58,595 bases of DNA from Curtobacterium sp. Leaf183 (GTDB lineage Bacteria > Actinomycetota > Actinomycetes > Actinomycetales > Microbacteriaceae). The DNA lies in assembly GCF_001424385.1 (NCBI RefSeq), contig NZ_LMPO01000009.1, forward strand, positions 240,885-299,479, given 5' to 3'. Both the position numbers and the translations under genes were made by a program. The first letter of the stretch is position 1; each line of letters starts with the position of its first letter. Under the pieces are notes generated by a model. That model made no database searches. It was given only the letters and a program-made list of their open reading frames with translations, and had not been told where the DNA came from. Shown here in pieces: positions 48,557 to 56,717 of the stretch.

Positions 48557-49261
48557 ATGCCCGTCCCCACCACCCCCATCGGCCGCGTCCTCGTCACCGG
48601 CGGCGCCAGCGGACTCGGAGCGGCCGTCGTCGACGCCGTCCTCGAGGCCGGTGGCACCCCGATCGTCCTCGACCTGCGCGTCGAGGGCGTCGCCGACGGG
48701 GTCGACGCAGTCGCGGTCGACGTGACGGACACCGCGGCGACCGAGCAGGCCGTCCGGGACGCCGCCGAGCGCCACGGGGGCCTGGACGCGGTCGTCACCG
48801 CCGCCGGGATCGACAAGCCGGCACCCATCGGCGCGCTGTCCGCCACCGACTGGGAGCAGATCGTCGGCGTGAACCTGCTCGGCACGGCAGCCGTCGTGCG
48901 CGCGGCACTCCCCACGCTCGAGGAAAACCGCGGCCGCGTCGTGACGATCGCCTCGTCGCTCGCGCTGCGCGGGGTCGGCGACGGCACCGCGTACTCGGCG
49001 TCGAAGTTCGGCGTTCGTGGGTTCTCGCAGGCGCTGGCGGCCGAGACGGCCGGCAAGGTCGGGGTCACGAACGTCATCCCGGCCGGCATGCGCACGAACT
49101 TCTTCGCGGACCGCACCGAGCAGTACAAGCCCGGCCCGGACGCGCTCCTGATCGAGCCGTCCTACGTCGCCAACGCGATCCTGTTCGCGCTCTCGCAGCC
49201 GGCCGGTTGCGAGATCCGCGAGATGTCGATCATGCCCGCCACGGAGCCCAGCTGGCCGTGA
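48557..49261 (+). CDS. Classical SDR oxidoreductase
   Basis: A 234-residue short-chain dehydrogenase with VTGGASGLG (NAD(P) site) and the catalytic Tyr-Lys pair in TAYSASKFGV. It is too short and of the wrong subfamily for HldD, the epimerase that uses the extended SDR fold. It could reduce or oxidise a sugar on the pathway. ATG at 48557 with GGAAGGAA, 58 bases after hldE; a hairpin follows. Last gene of the first operon. Confidence 0.88.
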   Translation: MPVPTTPIGRVLVTGGASGLGAAVVDAVLEAGGTPIVLDLRVEGVADGVDAVAVDVTDTAATEQAVRDAAERHGGLDAVVTAAGIDKPAPIGALSATDWEQIVGVNLLGTAAVVRAALPTLEENRGRVVTIASSLALRGVGDGTAYSASKFGVRGFSQALAAETAGKVGVTNVIPAGMRTNFFADRTEQYKPGPDALLIEPSYVANAILFALSQPAGCEIREMSIMPATEPSWP

Positions 49262-49273
49262 TCGCGACCCGCT

Positions 49274-49321
49274 GACCGACGGGAGGCCCGGTGCCAGCTG
49301 CCACCGGGCCTCCCGTCGGTC
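49274..49321. terminator. Terminator after the first heptose operon
   Basis: Stem of 20 bp (49274-49293 with 49302-49321), eight-base loop. The core GGGAGGCCCGGTGCCAGCTG at 49281-49300 is identical to 53777-53796 in the terminator after the second operon. Confidence 0.85.
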
Positions 49322-49344
49322 GGCGGTACCGACCGCCCACCCCC

Positions 49345-49480
49345 GGTTCCACAATTTGCGCATCTCGCGCCCGCGGACGGTCCCGTCGTGCGACCGCGAC
49401 GAAGTGCGGCCGGCGAGTCGTGGAACTTCGGCCGACGCGCGCGACCGCGGACGCGCGCAACCATCGGCGCGCGGGACCGG
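49345..49480. repeat. Palindrome-rich intergenic segment
   Basis: About 135 bases between the terminator and glycosyltransferase C. It has facing GTTCCAC (49346-49352) and GTGGAAC (49420-49426) and several GCGACCGCGG-like short repeats. It shows no coding frame or tRNA and looks like a REP-type intergenic element. Confidence 0.4.
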
Positions 49481-49483
49481 GGC

Positions 49484-50584
49484 TCAGCGCGTGCGGAGCA
49501 GGTCCTCGACATCCGCCAGCACCAGGTCCGGCGTCACCTGGTCGACGTAGGACGGGTCGTGCTCGCAGCGTTCGGCAGTCCAGCCGACCTGCGTGACGTC
49601 GATGCCGCAGACCGGGCACCGCGTGACGAACGACATGTGGACCCGGTGCCGGCCGCGGTCGAGCGGGCCGGCGTTGATGACGTTGCCGAACCAGAACACC
49701 CCGACGGTGCGGGTGCCGACCGCGACCGCGAGGTGGCGCGGGCCGGAGTCGTCCCCGACCATCACGTCGGCGGCGCCGAGGACCGCCGGCAGCTCGGACA
49801 GCGGCAACGTCCCGACCACGTCGTGCAGACGCGCGGCAGCGTCGGCGTCCACCGTGTCGCGGACGGCGTCGACGATCGCGTCCGCTGCCGGGCGGTCGGA
49901 GTCGTCGCCGACCAGCACCACGTCGTCCCCCGCCGCGAGGCGTGCCACGGCGACCGCGGCGAAGCGGTCCGGGCTCCAGCGTCGGCGCGGGTCGGTCGCT
50001 CCCGGGTGCATCGCGACGAGGGTCCGCTCGACGCCGAACCGGGCACGGACGTCGCGTCTCTCGGCATCCGTGACCGTGACACGCGGGTCGAGCGTGACCG
50101 GCTCGGCACCCGCCAGCGCCGCGACCTCGAGTCCGCGCAGCACCTCGTGCTGGTAGTAGACGTAGCGCACCCATCGTTCGAGGACCTCGGCGTCCTCGGT
50201 GGCGGTGCCCACGGTATGGGGCGCACCGAGGCGGAGCAGGAACGGGTTCGAGTTCCGGCCGCCGCCGTGCAGCTGCACCGCGAGGTCGAAGCGGCCTCGC
50301 AGTCGTCGTTCGAAGTCCTCGAGGTCCGGGGCGCCCTCGCCGGAGTCGCGCACGCCCGGGTGCACGGGGAGCTCCTCGAACGCGTGGACCGCCGTGGTCC
50401 TGCCGTCAAGCAGCGCCTCGGCCGATGGCGTCCCGAGCAGGGTCACCCGCGCGTCCGGGTACGCGGCGGCGATGGCCTCGATCGCCGGCATCGCGAACAT
50501 CAGGTCACCGAGGCCGCCGCCCCGGAGCACCGCGATCTCGCGGACCCCCTCGAACCGGTCGCCGCCCTGCCCGATGCGTTCCAC
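49484..50584 (-). CDS. GT9 (heptosyltransferase-type) glycosyltransferase C
   Basis: A 366-residue GT9 protein, divergent from the aldehyde dehydrogenase. Marks are IAVLRGGGLGDLMFAMPAIE, LVAMHPGATDPRRRWSPDRF and MVGDDSGPRHLAVAVGTRTV. The last part contains four cysteines in RCPVCGIDV and ERCEHD, a zinc-type pattern unusual for GT9. GTG at 50584 after a GGGAGA region; the longer frame to 51562 is antisense to the aldehyde dehydrogenase gene. Third GT9 of the locus. Confidence 0.9.
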   Translation of the reverse strand: MERIGQGGDRFEGVREIAVLRGGGLGDLMFAMPAIEAIAAAYPDARVTLLGTPSAEALLDGRTTAVHAFEELPVHPGVRDSGEGAPDLEDFERRLRGRFDLAVQLHGGGRNSNPFLLRLGAPHTVGTATEDAEVLERWVRYVYYQHEVLRGLEVAALAGAEPVTLDPRVTVTDAERRDVRARFGVERTLVAMHPGATDPRRRWSPDRFAAVAVARLAAGDDVVLVGDDSDRPAADAIVDAVRDTVDADAAARLHDVVGTLPLSELPAVLGAADVMVGDDSGPRHLAVAVGTRTVGVFWFGNVINAGPLDRGRHRVHMSFVTRCPVCGIDVTQVGWTAERCEHDPSYVDQVTPDLVLADVEDLLRTR

Positions 50585-50765
50585 GCTCGTCGTCTCCCTC
50601 GTCCGGCGGACCCGCCGGGTGTCGTGCCGGCGTCCCCGGCACGTCGTCCTGTCTACCGGCGACCACCCGGGAGCGTGCCCGTCAGCCGCGGAGCGCGGAC
50701 CCGTGACCCTCCCCAGGGAAGGAGGAGCACCGTCGGACCTCCGCCGACGTCCTGGAAGGACCCGC

Positions 50766-52256
50766 ATGACGCTCGAAGCCCCCACCACGACCACCGAGAT
50801 CGTCGTCCTGGACCCGGTCACGGGATCGGTCGCGTCGACGACGGCCTTGGCGACGCCCGAGCAGGTCCGCGACGCGGTGTCCCGTGCCCGTGCGGCCTTC
50901 GACACCTGGTCGAGGACGGCACCCGCCGACCGCGGCGCCCTGCTGCGGACGGCGGCCGAGCACCTGCGCGCCCACGCCGACGAGCTCGCCGAGCTGAACA
51001 CCCGCGAGACCGGCAAGGTCCCGGGTGACGCGATCGGCGGCGTCGAGGCGGGCATCGGCACGCTGCTGCAGTACGCCGAGCTCGGCCCCCTGCACCGCGG
51101 TGAGGCCCTGCGCGGCCAGCACGGTGCTGCCGACTGGACGATCCCGCACCCCCGCGGCGTCGTGCTCGCCCTGACGCCGTGGAACGACCCGGTCGCCGTC
51201 GCGCTCGGCATCCTCGGCGCGGCTGTGGTCACGGGCAACACCGTCGTGCACAAGGGCAGCGAACGGTGCCCCGCGACCATCGCCCGCCTCAACGCGCTGC
51301 TGGCCGAGGTCCTGCCCGACGGCGTGCTCGTCGGGGTCGACGGCGACGCCTCCACGGGCGAAGCGCTCCTCGCCGAGGACGGCATCGCGGTGTACGCGCA
51401 CGTGGGGTCGACGGCGACCGGTGACCGACTCGCACAGGTGGCGACCGGCACCCGTGCACACGTGATCCGCGAGAACGGCGGCAACGACCCGATCGTCATC
51501 GACGCCGACGTCGACCCGACGTGGGCGGCGGGCCAGGCGGCGCTCGGGGCGTTCGCGAACACCGGTCAGATCTGCACGAGCGTCGAACGCGTGTACGTGC
51601 ACCGCGTGATCGCCGACGACTTCGTCGCGGCGCTCGTCGCCGAGGCCGAGCGCCGCACCGCGCTGCCGGCCGCCGAGTACGGCCCCCTCGTCGACGAGCG
51701 GCTGCGCGGTCTCGTCCAGCAGCACGTCGACGACGCCGTGGCGCGCGGGGCGTCGGTCCGCACCGGCGGCAGCGTGCCCGAGGGCACCGGCACGTTCTAC
51801 CCGGCGACGGTCCTGACCGACGTGCCGGACGACGCCCTCGCCCTGACCGAGGAGACCTTCGGGCCGATCGCCCCCATCCGCGTCGTCGACTCGTTCGACG
51901 AGGGACTCCGCCTGGCCGCAGGCGACCGCTACGGGTTGGCCGCCACCGTGCTGACGAACGACACCGGCGCTGCGCTGCGTGCGGCGGCGACACTGCCGGT
52001 CGGCACCGTCAAGGTCAACGCCGTGTTCGGCGGTGCGCCCGGCGGCAGCGCCGAACCGCGCGGCGCGTCAGGGGCCGGCTTCGGCTACGGCCCGCACCTG
52101 CTCGATGAGATGACGACGACCACGGTCGTGCACCTCGAGGCGGCGACCGCGCCTGCGACGGCGCGCGCCGCCGCCCCGACCGCACCCGGGACCGCCGCCG
52201 CAGCCGACATCCCCTCGGCGCCCGACACCGCCGCCGCCGAGGGGTACGACCGATGA
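50766..52256 (+). CDS. Aldehyde dehydrogenase family protein
   Basis: NAD(P)-dependent aldehyde dehydrogenase of 496 residues. The conserved residues are all visible: Asn in TPWNDPV, Glu in ENGGNDP (the usual ELGG position), Cys in NTGQICTS and the EETFGPIAPI segment. The last 40 residues are an Ala/Pro-rich tail that is probably disordered. It heads a two-gene operon with the second HldE-like gene (four-base overlap). Inside a heptose locus it may oxidise a sugar aldehyde, but this is inference; a general detoxifying role is equally possible. Confidence 0.9.
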   Translation: MTLEAPTTTTEIVVLDPVTGSVASTTALATPEQVRDAVSRARAAFDTWSRTAPADRGALLRTAAEHLRAHADELAELNTRETGKVPGDAIGGVEAGIGTLLQYAELGPLHRGEALRGQHGAADWTIPHPRGVVLALTPWNDPVAVALGILGAAVVTGNTVVHKGSERCPATIARLNALLAEVLPDGVLVGVDGDASTGEALLAEDGIAVYAHVGSTATGDRLAQVATGTRAHVIRENGGNDPIVIDADVDPTWAAGQAALGAFANTGQICTSVERVYVHRVIADDFVAALVAEAERRTALPAAEYGPLVDERLRGLVQQHVDDAVARGASVRTGGSVPEGTGTFYPATVLTDVPDDALALTEETFGPIAPIRVVDSFDEGLRLAAGDRYGLAATVLTNDTGAALRAAATLPVGTVKVNAVFGGAPGGSAEPRGASGAGFGYGPHLLDEMTTTTVVHLEAATAPATARAAAPTAPGTAAAADIPSAPDTAAAEGYDR

Positions 52257-53734
52257 CCGCCGACGTCCGTCTCGTGCGCGACGTCGTCGCCCGCATCGAC
52301 GACCGCGAGCCGCTCGTCGTCGTCATCGGCGACCCGATCCTCGACCGCTGGACCATCGGCGAGGCCGAACGCGTATCGCGCGAGGCCCCTGCCCCGGTGG
52401 TCCGCGTGACCGAGACCATCGCGGTCCCCGGCGGCGCCGCCAACACGGCCGTGAACGCACGAGCACTCGGTGCCCGCGTCCGCATGGTCGGACTGATCGG
52501 TGACGACGAGGCCGGCACGGTCCTCCGCGACCGTCTCGCCGCCGCCGGCGTCGAGACCGACTTCCTGGTCGCCGTCCCCGGCGCCACCACGACCACGAAG
52601 TCCCGCATCGTCGGCGGCGACCGCGTCGTCGTGCGCGTCGACGACCTGGCCGGCGTCCCCACCGCGGGACACACCGACCAGCTCGCAGCGGCGGTCGCCC
52701 GTGCGCTCCGTGGCGCGGACGCGGCCGTGGTCTGCGACTACGGGCTCGGCGTCACGCCGGAATCCGTGCTGCCCGTCATCGACCGCGACCGCCCCGACGT
52801 CGTCGTCGTCGACGCCCACGACCTCCGGGGCTGGCACGACCTGCGACCCGACCTGGTGACACCGAACGCGGGCGAGGCCACCGCACTGCTCGGCACCGAC
52901 CTCGGCCTGGGCGCCGAGCGTGCCGACGCCGTCCTGGCCCATCGTGAGGCGGTGTTCGCGGCCACGGGCGCCCGTGCGGCGGTCGTCACACTCGACCGCA
53001 ACGGCACGGTCCTGCTCGAACCGGGCGACGAGCGCGGGTTCCGCACGCGCGCCACCCCGGCGTCCGAGCAGCAGGCATCCGGTGCCGGTGACACGTTCTG
53101 CGCCGCGGCGTCCGTCGCCCTGGCCGTCGGGTCGAGCGCGCGCGAGGCCGTGCAGTTCGCCCAGGCCGCGGCCGACGTGGTCGTGCGCGAGGCCGGTACC
53201 TCGACCTGTGACACCGCTTCGCTGCTGCGGTCGGTCGAGGCCCCCGCCGAGACCGTCGTCGACCACGACGACCTGGCCGCCGCGGTCGAGGCCGCCCACC
53301 GCGACGGTCGTCGGGTGGTCTTCACGAACGGCTGCTTCGACGTCGTGCACCGCGGCCACACCTCGTACCTCCGTCAGGCGAAGGAGCTCGGTGACCTGCT
53401 CGTCGTCGCGCTCAACGACGACGACTCGGTCCGGCGGCTCAAGGGACCGGAGCGTCCGATCAACACGGCTGAGGACCGCGCGGGGGTCCTCGCGGCACTC
53501 GCCTGCGTCGACCTGGTGACCGTGTTCGCCACCGACACCCCCATCCCGCTGCTCGAACGCGTCCGCCCCGACGTCTACGTCAAGGGCGGCGACTACTCCC
53601 CCGAGATGCTGCGCGAGACCCCCGTCGTCCGTGCCTACGGCGGCGAGGTCGTCATGGTCGACTACGTCCCGGAGCACTCCACCAGCGCGGTCGTGCGACG
53701 GATCCGCGAGACGTCCGGCGGCGACCCCGCCTGA
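52253..53734 (+). CDS. hldE: HldE-like heptose kinase/nucleotidyltransferase, copy 2
   Basis: Second two-domain fusion, 493 residues. The kinase half has VIGDPILDRWTIGEAERVSRE, TIAVPGGAANTAVNARALGA and the complete GAGDTFCAA; the nucleotidyltransferase half has TNGCFDVVHRGHTSYLRQAK, LKGPERPINTAEDRAGVL, VKGGDYSPEML and HSTSAVVRRI. It is closer to canonical HldE (RfaE) than copy 1. ATG at 52253 overlaps the aldehyde dehydrogenase stop by four bases. Two copies suggest two heptose nucleotides or division of labour. Confidence 0.9.
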   Translation: MTADVRLVRDVVARIDDREPLVVVIGDPILDRWTIGEAERVSREAPAPVVRVTETIAVPGGAANTAVNARALGARVRMVGLIGDDEAGTVLRDRLAAAGVETDFLVAVPGATTTTKSRIVGGDRVVVRVDDLAGVPTAGHTDQLAAAVARALRGADAAVVCDYGLGVTPESVLPVIDRDRPDVVVVDAHDLRGWHDLRPDLVTPNAGEATALLGTDLGLGAERADAVLAHREAVFAATGARAAVVTLDRNGTVLLEPGDERGFRTRATPASEQQASGAGDTFCAAASVALAVGSSAREAVQFAQAAADVVVREAGTSTCDTASLLRSVEAPAETVVDHDDLAAAVEAAHRDGRRVVFTNGCFDVVHRGHTSYLRQAKELGDLLVVALNDDDSVRRLKGPERPINTAEDRAGVLAALACVDLVTVFATDTPIPLLERVRPDVYVKGGDYSPEMLRETPVVRAYGGEVVMVDYVPEHSTSAVVRRIRETSGGDPA

Positions 53735-53770
53735 CCGTCGCGACCAGCGGCCCGCGGTCGCGGGCGGACG

Positions 53771-53816
53771 ACGGACGGGAGGCCCGGTGCCAGCTGGCAC
53801 CGGGCCTCCCGTCCGT
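53771..53816. terminator. Bidirectional terminator after the second heptose operon
   Basis: Perfect 46-base palindrome (23 bp per arm) between the convergent hldE copy 2 and the alkaline phosphatase gene. Contains the same 20-base core as the terminator at 49274-49321. Confidence 0.9.
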
Positions 53817-53827
53817 CCTGGTGTCGG

Positions 53828-55516
53828 CTACCGGACGCGCACCTGCGTCGACGCCTGCTTGCCGGACTGCACACCGGTGAACGTGACCGTGGCCTTGCCG
53901 GCAACGGCCTTCCACCGGACCGCTGCGGTGCCGTCGATGACGTCGACCGTGCCGAGGTCCGTCGAACCGACCTGCACCCGCACCTGCCGGTCGCCGTCGA
54001 ACCGGCTGCCGGTCAGCGTGACCCGCTGTCCCGGACGGGGCGCGCCGACCGACAGGTCGATGCGGGCACCACGGCTCAGTGCCGCCAGGTCGCCGTTCAG
54101 CCGCAGCGCGTCCGACATCGTGAAGAAGGTGTCGGTCTGGTCGGTCAGTCCCACCACGTTCGCGGCACCGGGACCGAAGGCGGCGATGCGCACCTGCGTG
54201 CCGGTGTGCTGCTGCGACGACCCCGCTCCGGCGGTGCCGTACGAGACCTTCATCGTGGTGCCGTCAGCCGTGACGAGCGCCGTCGAGAGCGAGGTCGGCG
54301 GCGTGTTGTCGACGATCTGGCTCGAGTGGGCGTGGTCGGCGGTGGCGATCACCAGGGTGTTGCCGTCCTTCTGCGCGAAGGCCAGCGCTGCCTGCACTGC
54401 CTCGTCGAAGTCGATCGTCTCGCCGATCTGACCGCACGCGTCGGCGGCGTGGTCCTGCTTGTCGATGCTCGCGCCCTCGACCTGCAGGAAGAAGCCCTTG
54501 CCGTTGGCCTGCGGGCGGTTGAGCAGGCCGATCGACTCGTTCGTCAGCGATGCGAGCGAGAGCCCGGTGTCGAGCCGCGCCGGGTTCGGGGTGCACCGAA
54601 CGGCGGGCTGGTCCGCGCCGCCGACGGTGGCGGTCGTCGGTGCGTAGCGCGTCGGGAAGTTCCCCGGCGTGAAGAGCCCGAGCACCGGGCGCTGCTGGTC
54701 GGCGCGGCGGACGCCAGCCAGGCCGGCTGCGTCGCCGACGACCTGGTAGCCGCGCTCGGAGGCCTGGTCGAACAGGGTCTCGCCCTGGTACTGCCCGGCC
54801 TTGGCGGTCTGCGTGAAGCTGGTGGAGCCTCCGCCGAGGGTCAGGTCGGGTCGTGCGTTGAGCAGCTGCTCGCTGATCGAACCGAGGCCGCCGTTCTCCA
54901 GCGCGTCGGTCCCGCACGACGTGCTGTCGGGGCCGTAGCAGCTGCGGGCACCGACGTGGGCGACCTGCACGGCCGGGGTCGCGTCCTGGATCTCGGCGGT
55001 CGAGACGTTGCCGGTGCGCAGCCCGTTGGCCTTCGCGAGCTCGACGAGGGTGTCCTGCGGGGTGCCGTCGATGTCGACCGAGATCGCACCGTCGTAGGTC
55101 TTCGTCCCGGTCGCCCAGGCACTGCCCGAGGCCGCCGAGTCGGTGACGTAGTCGGGCTTGCCCTTGTCGGCGCCGTCCTTGACGAGCGAGTACGTCGTGT
55201 AGGAACCGGTGAGCGGCAGTGCGTCGAGCCCGGGCAGCCGGCCTGCGGCACCGTACTGGTAGTTGCGCGCGACCGTGATCTCGGAGTCGCCCATCCCGTC
55301 GCCGATGAGCAGGATGACGTTCTTCGCGTTCGCGTTCTTGACGGCCTGTCGCACGGCCTGGGTCTGGTCGCCGGCGGCGCGCTGGGCTCCGCCGTGCTGG
55401 TTGAGTGCCAGCTGGCCGACGGCCTCGGCGGTGCCGGGCAGCGCGATCGCGCCGGCGATGAGCACGGCGCCCAGCGTCAGCGCGGTGCGACGCCGCTTCG
55501 AGTGGTGCTGTTCCAT
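53828..55516 (-). CDS. phoA: Alkaline phosphatase
   Basis: Secreted phosphomonoesterase of 562 residues. It has a signal peptide (basic start, then [16 protein letters not shown]), [10 protein letters not shown] for metal binding, the phosphorylated serine in [12 protein letters not shown], and [10 protein letters not shown] with further metal ligands. An Ig-like C-terminal domain of about 85 residues (from ARIDLSVGA) follows the catalytic domain. ATG at 55516 with GAGGGGAA. Likely induced by phosphate limitation; I did not identify a Pho box. Confidence 0.93.
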   Translation of the reverse strand: MEQHHSKRRRTALTLGAVLIAGAIALPGTAEAVGQLALNQHGGAQRAAGDQTQAVRQAVKNANAKNVILLIGDGMGDSEITVARNYQYGAAGRLPGLDALPLTGSYTTYSLVKDGADKGKPDYVTDSAASGSAWATGTKTYDGAISVDIDGTPQDTLVELAKANGLRTGNVSTAEIQDATPAVQVAHVGARSCYGPDSTSCGTDALENGGLGSISEQLLNARPDLTLGGGSTSFTQTAKAGQYQGETLFDQASERGYQVVGDAAGLAGVRRADQQRPVLGLFTPGNFPTRYAPTTATVGGADQPAVRCTPNPARLDTGLSLASLTNESIGLLNRPQANGKGFFLQVEGASIDKQDHAADACGQIGETIDFDEAVQAALAFAQKDGNTLVIATADHAHSSQIVDNTPPTSLSTALVTADGTTMKVSYGTAGAGSSQQHTGTQVRIAAFGPGAANVVGLTDQTDTFFTMSDALRLNGDLAALSRGARIDLSVGAPRPGQRVTLTGSRFDGDRQVRVQVGSTDLGTVDVIDGTAAVRWKAVAGKATVTFTGVQSGKQASTQVRVR

Positions 55517-55618
55517 GTCGGTTCCCCTCGTCGTGCGCCCCGTTCGGGTGCCATCCGAGGATGTCTGTGCCGCGGTACAGCCAGGAGAACCGACGACGTC
55601 GTGTTCGTGAACGGGCGG

Positions 55619-56041
55619 CTACTCGCCGAACTCGACCTGGACCTGCTGGCCGGCGTCGGAGAGCTCGAGCTGCACCGCGGCGCGGGCCTGCTCGATCCAG
55701 ACGCTGTCCGAGCAGCCGATCCACACGCTCGTGCGGGGCTCACTGTCGGGTCGGCACCACTCGGACGCCCAGGCCACGACCGCGGTGGCGAGGGCCTCAC
55801 CGTGGTCGGCGAAGCAGAGCGGCGGGACGACCGACGGCCGCTCGGTGCGGACCAGCCAGGTGACGGTGACCCGTGGTGGGGCCGGCAGGATGCGGACCTG
55901 TTCGGCGAGGGCGACCTCGACGAACACCTGCCCGTAGGCGCCTTCGGACAGGACGACCAGCCGGCGGTGGATCTCCGCCAGGTCCTCGACGGCGCCGGCG
56001 ATCATCACCCGCTCGCTCGGCTGTCCGTCCGTCATCGGCAT
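55619..56041 (-). CDS. Small SIP-domain-like protein
   Basis: A 140-residue protein. Its core (VMIAGAVEDLAEIHRRLVVL, then GAYGQVFVEVALAEQVRIL and VTWLVRTE) resembles the C-terminal NAD(P)H-binding half of siderophore-interacting proteins, without the flavin-binding half. This short form occurs alone in Microbacteriaceae (from memory). Start: ATG at 56041, seven bases after TAGCGT. It lies immediately downstream of the TetR gene on the same strand. Role in iron or redox is a guess. Confidence 0.62.
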   Translation of the reverse strand: MPMTDGQPSERVMIAGAVEDLAEIHRRLVVLSEGAYGQVFVEVALAEQVRILPAPPRVTVTWLVRTERPSVVPPLCFADHGEALATAVVAWASEWCRPDSEPRTSVWIGCSDSVWIEQARAAVQLELSDAGQQVQVEFGE

Positions 56042-56048
56042 GCGTCCA

Positions 56049-56054
56049 ACGCTA
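56049..56054 (-). promoter_or_regulatory. -10 hexamer overlapping the TetR stop codon
   Basis: TAGCGT on the minus strand: its first three bases are the TAG stop of the TetR gene, and it ends seven bases before the ATG at 56041. Confidence 0.5.
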
Positions 56055-56717
56055 GGACCGCAGGGTCCCCGGGACAAGCCCGAGTTGGAGGGCCAGGAAC
56101 TCCCACATCCACGTCAGCGCGACCGCGTTCGACAGCCCCGCTGCGTTCTGGGCGATCTGGGTCGCGACGCCGTCGCTGTACGCCGCGGTCTTCAGCGCCA
56201 CCGTGGCCGGGTCGATGCCGTCCGGACCGCGGTCGAACGTGCCGTCGTCGACCCCGCGGCGGACGACCCGGACCAGACAGGCCTCCCAGACCCGGATGCG
56301 CTCGGCGTACTCCTCGGCGACCTCGGGACGACGTGCGACGGCGGTCCAGTAGTCGGACCAGATCCGCCAGTGCTGCCGGACCTGCTCGCTGTCGTCGAAC
56401 AGCGGCGCGACGAGCATCCGCAGGGCCTGCACCGGGTCGGGCTCGGCGTCGACGGCCGCGACGATAACTCCGTAGAACCGCTCGGTCTCGAGCACGACGA
56501 CCTCGTTGAGGATCTCGGCGACGCTCGCGAAGTGGTACGTGACCGTGCCGACGGACACCCCGGCCTCGGCTGCGATGTCGCGCAGACCGGTCGCCCCGAG
56601 GCCGTTGCGCACGATCACCGAACGCGCTGCGCGGACGATCATCGCACGCCGCACCGCCGGCCGCTGCCGAGCCCGAGGGGGTACCGGACGCTCGTCGGGC
56701 GCCCCTGCCCCGCTCAC
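56052..56717 (-). CDS. TetR-family transcription regulator
   Basis: A 221-residue repressor-type protein with an N-terminal helix-turn-helix (LRDIAAEAGVSVGTVTYHF) and a C-terminal TetR ligand-binding domain. The first 35 residues are a Pro/Arg-rich extension. GTG at 56717 overlaps the stop of the hydrolase by four bases, so it is cotranscribed with it and likely controls it. The operator was not found because the hydrolase's promoter is outside the window. Confidence 0.88.
   Translation of the reverse strand: MSGAGAPDERPVPPRARQRPAVRRAMIVRAARSVIVRNGLGATGLRDIAAEAGVSVGTVTYHFASVAEILNEVVVLETERFYGVIVAAVDAEPDPVQALRMLVAPLFDDSEQVRQHWRIWSDYWTAVARRPEVAEEYAERIRVWEACLVRVVRRGVDDGTFDRGPDGIDPATVALKTAAYSDGVATQIAQNAAGLSNAVALTWMWEFLALQLGLVPGTLRS

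Noticed and set aside
46804..49128. Minus-strand open frame of 774 codons across gmhA and hldE
   Set aside because: Opposite strand of clear enzymes with intact motifs; composition is not protein-like.
48557..49261. SDR as HldD epimerase
   Set aside because: It is a 234-residue classical SDR with the YSASK site, not the roughly 310-residue extended SDR fold of HldD.
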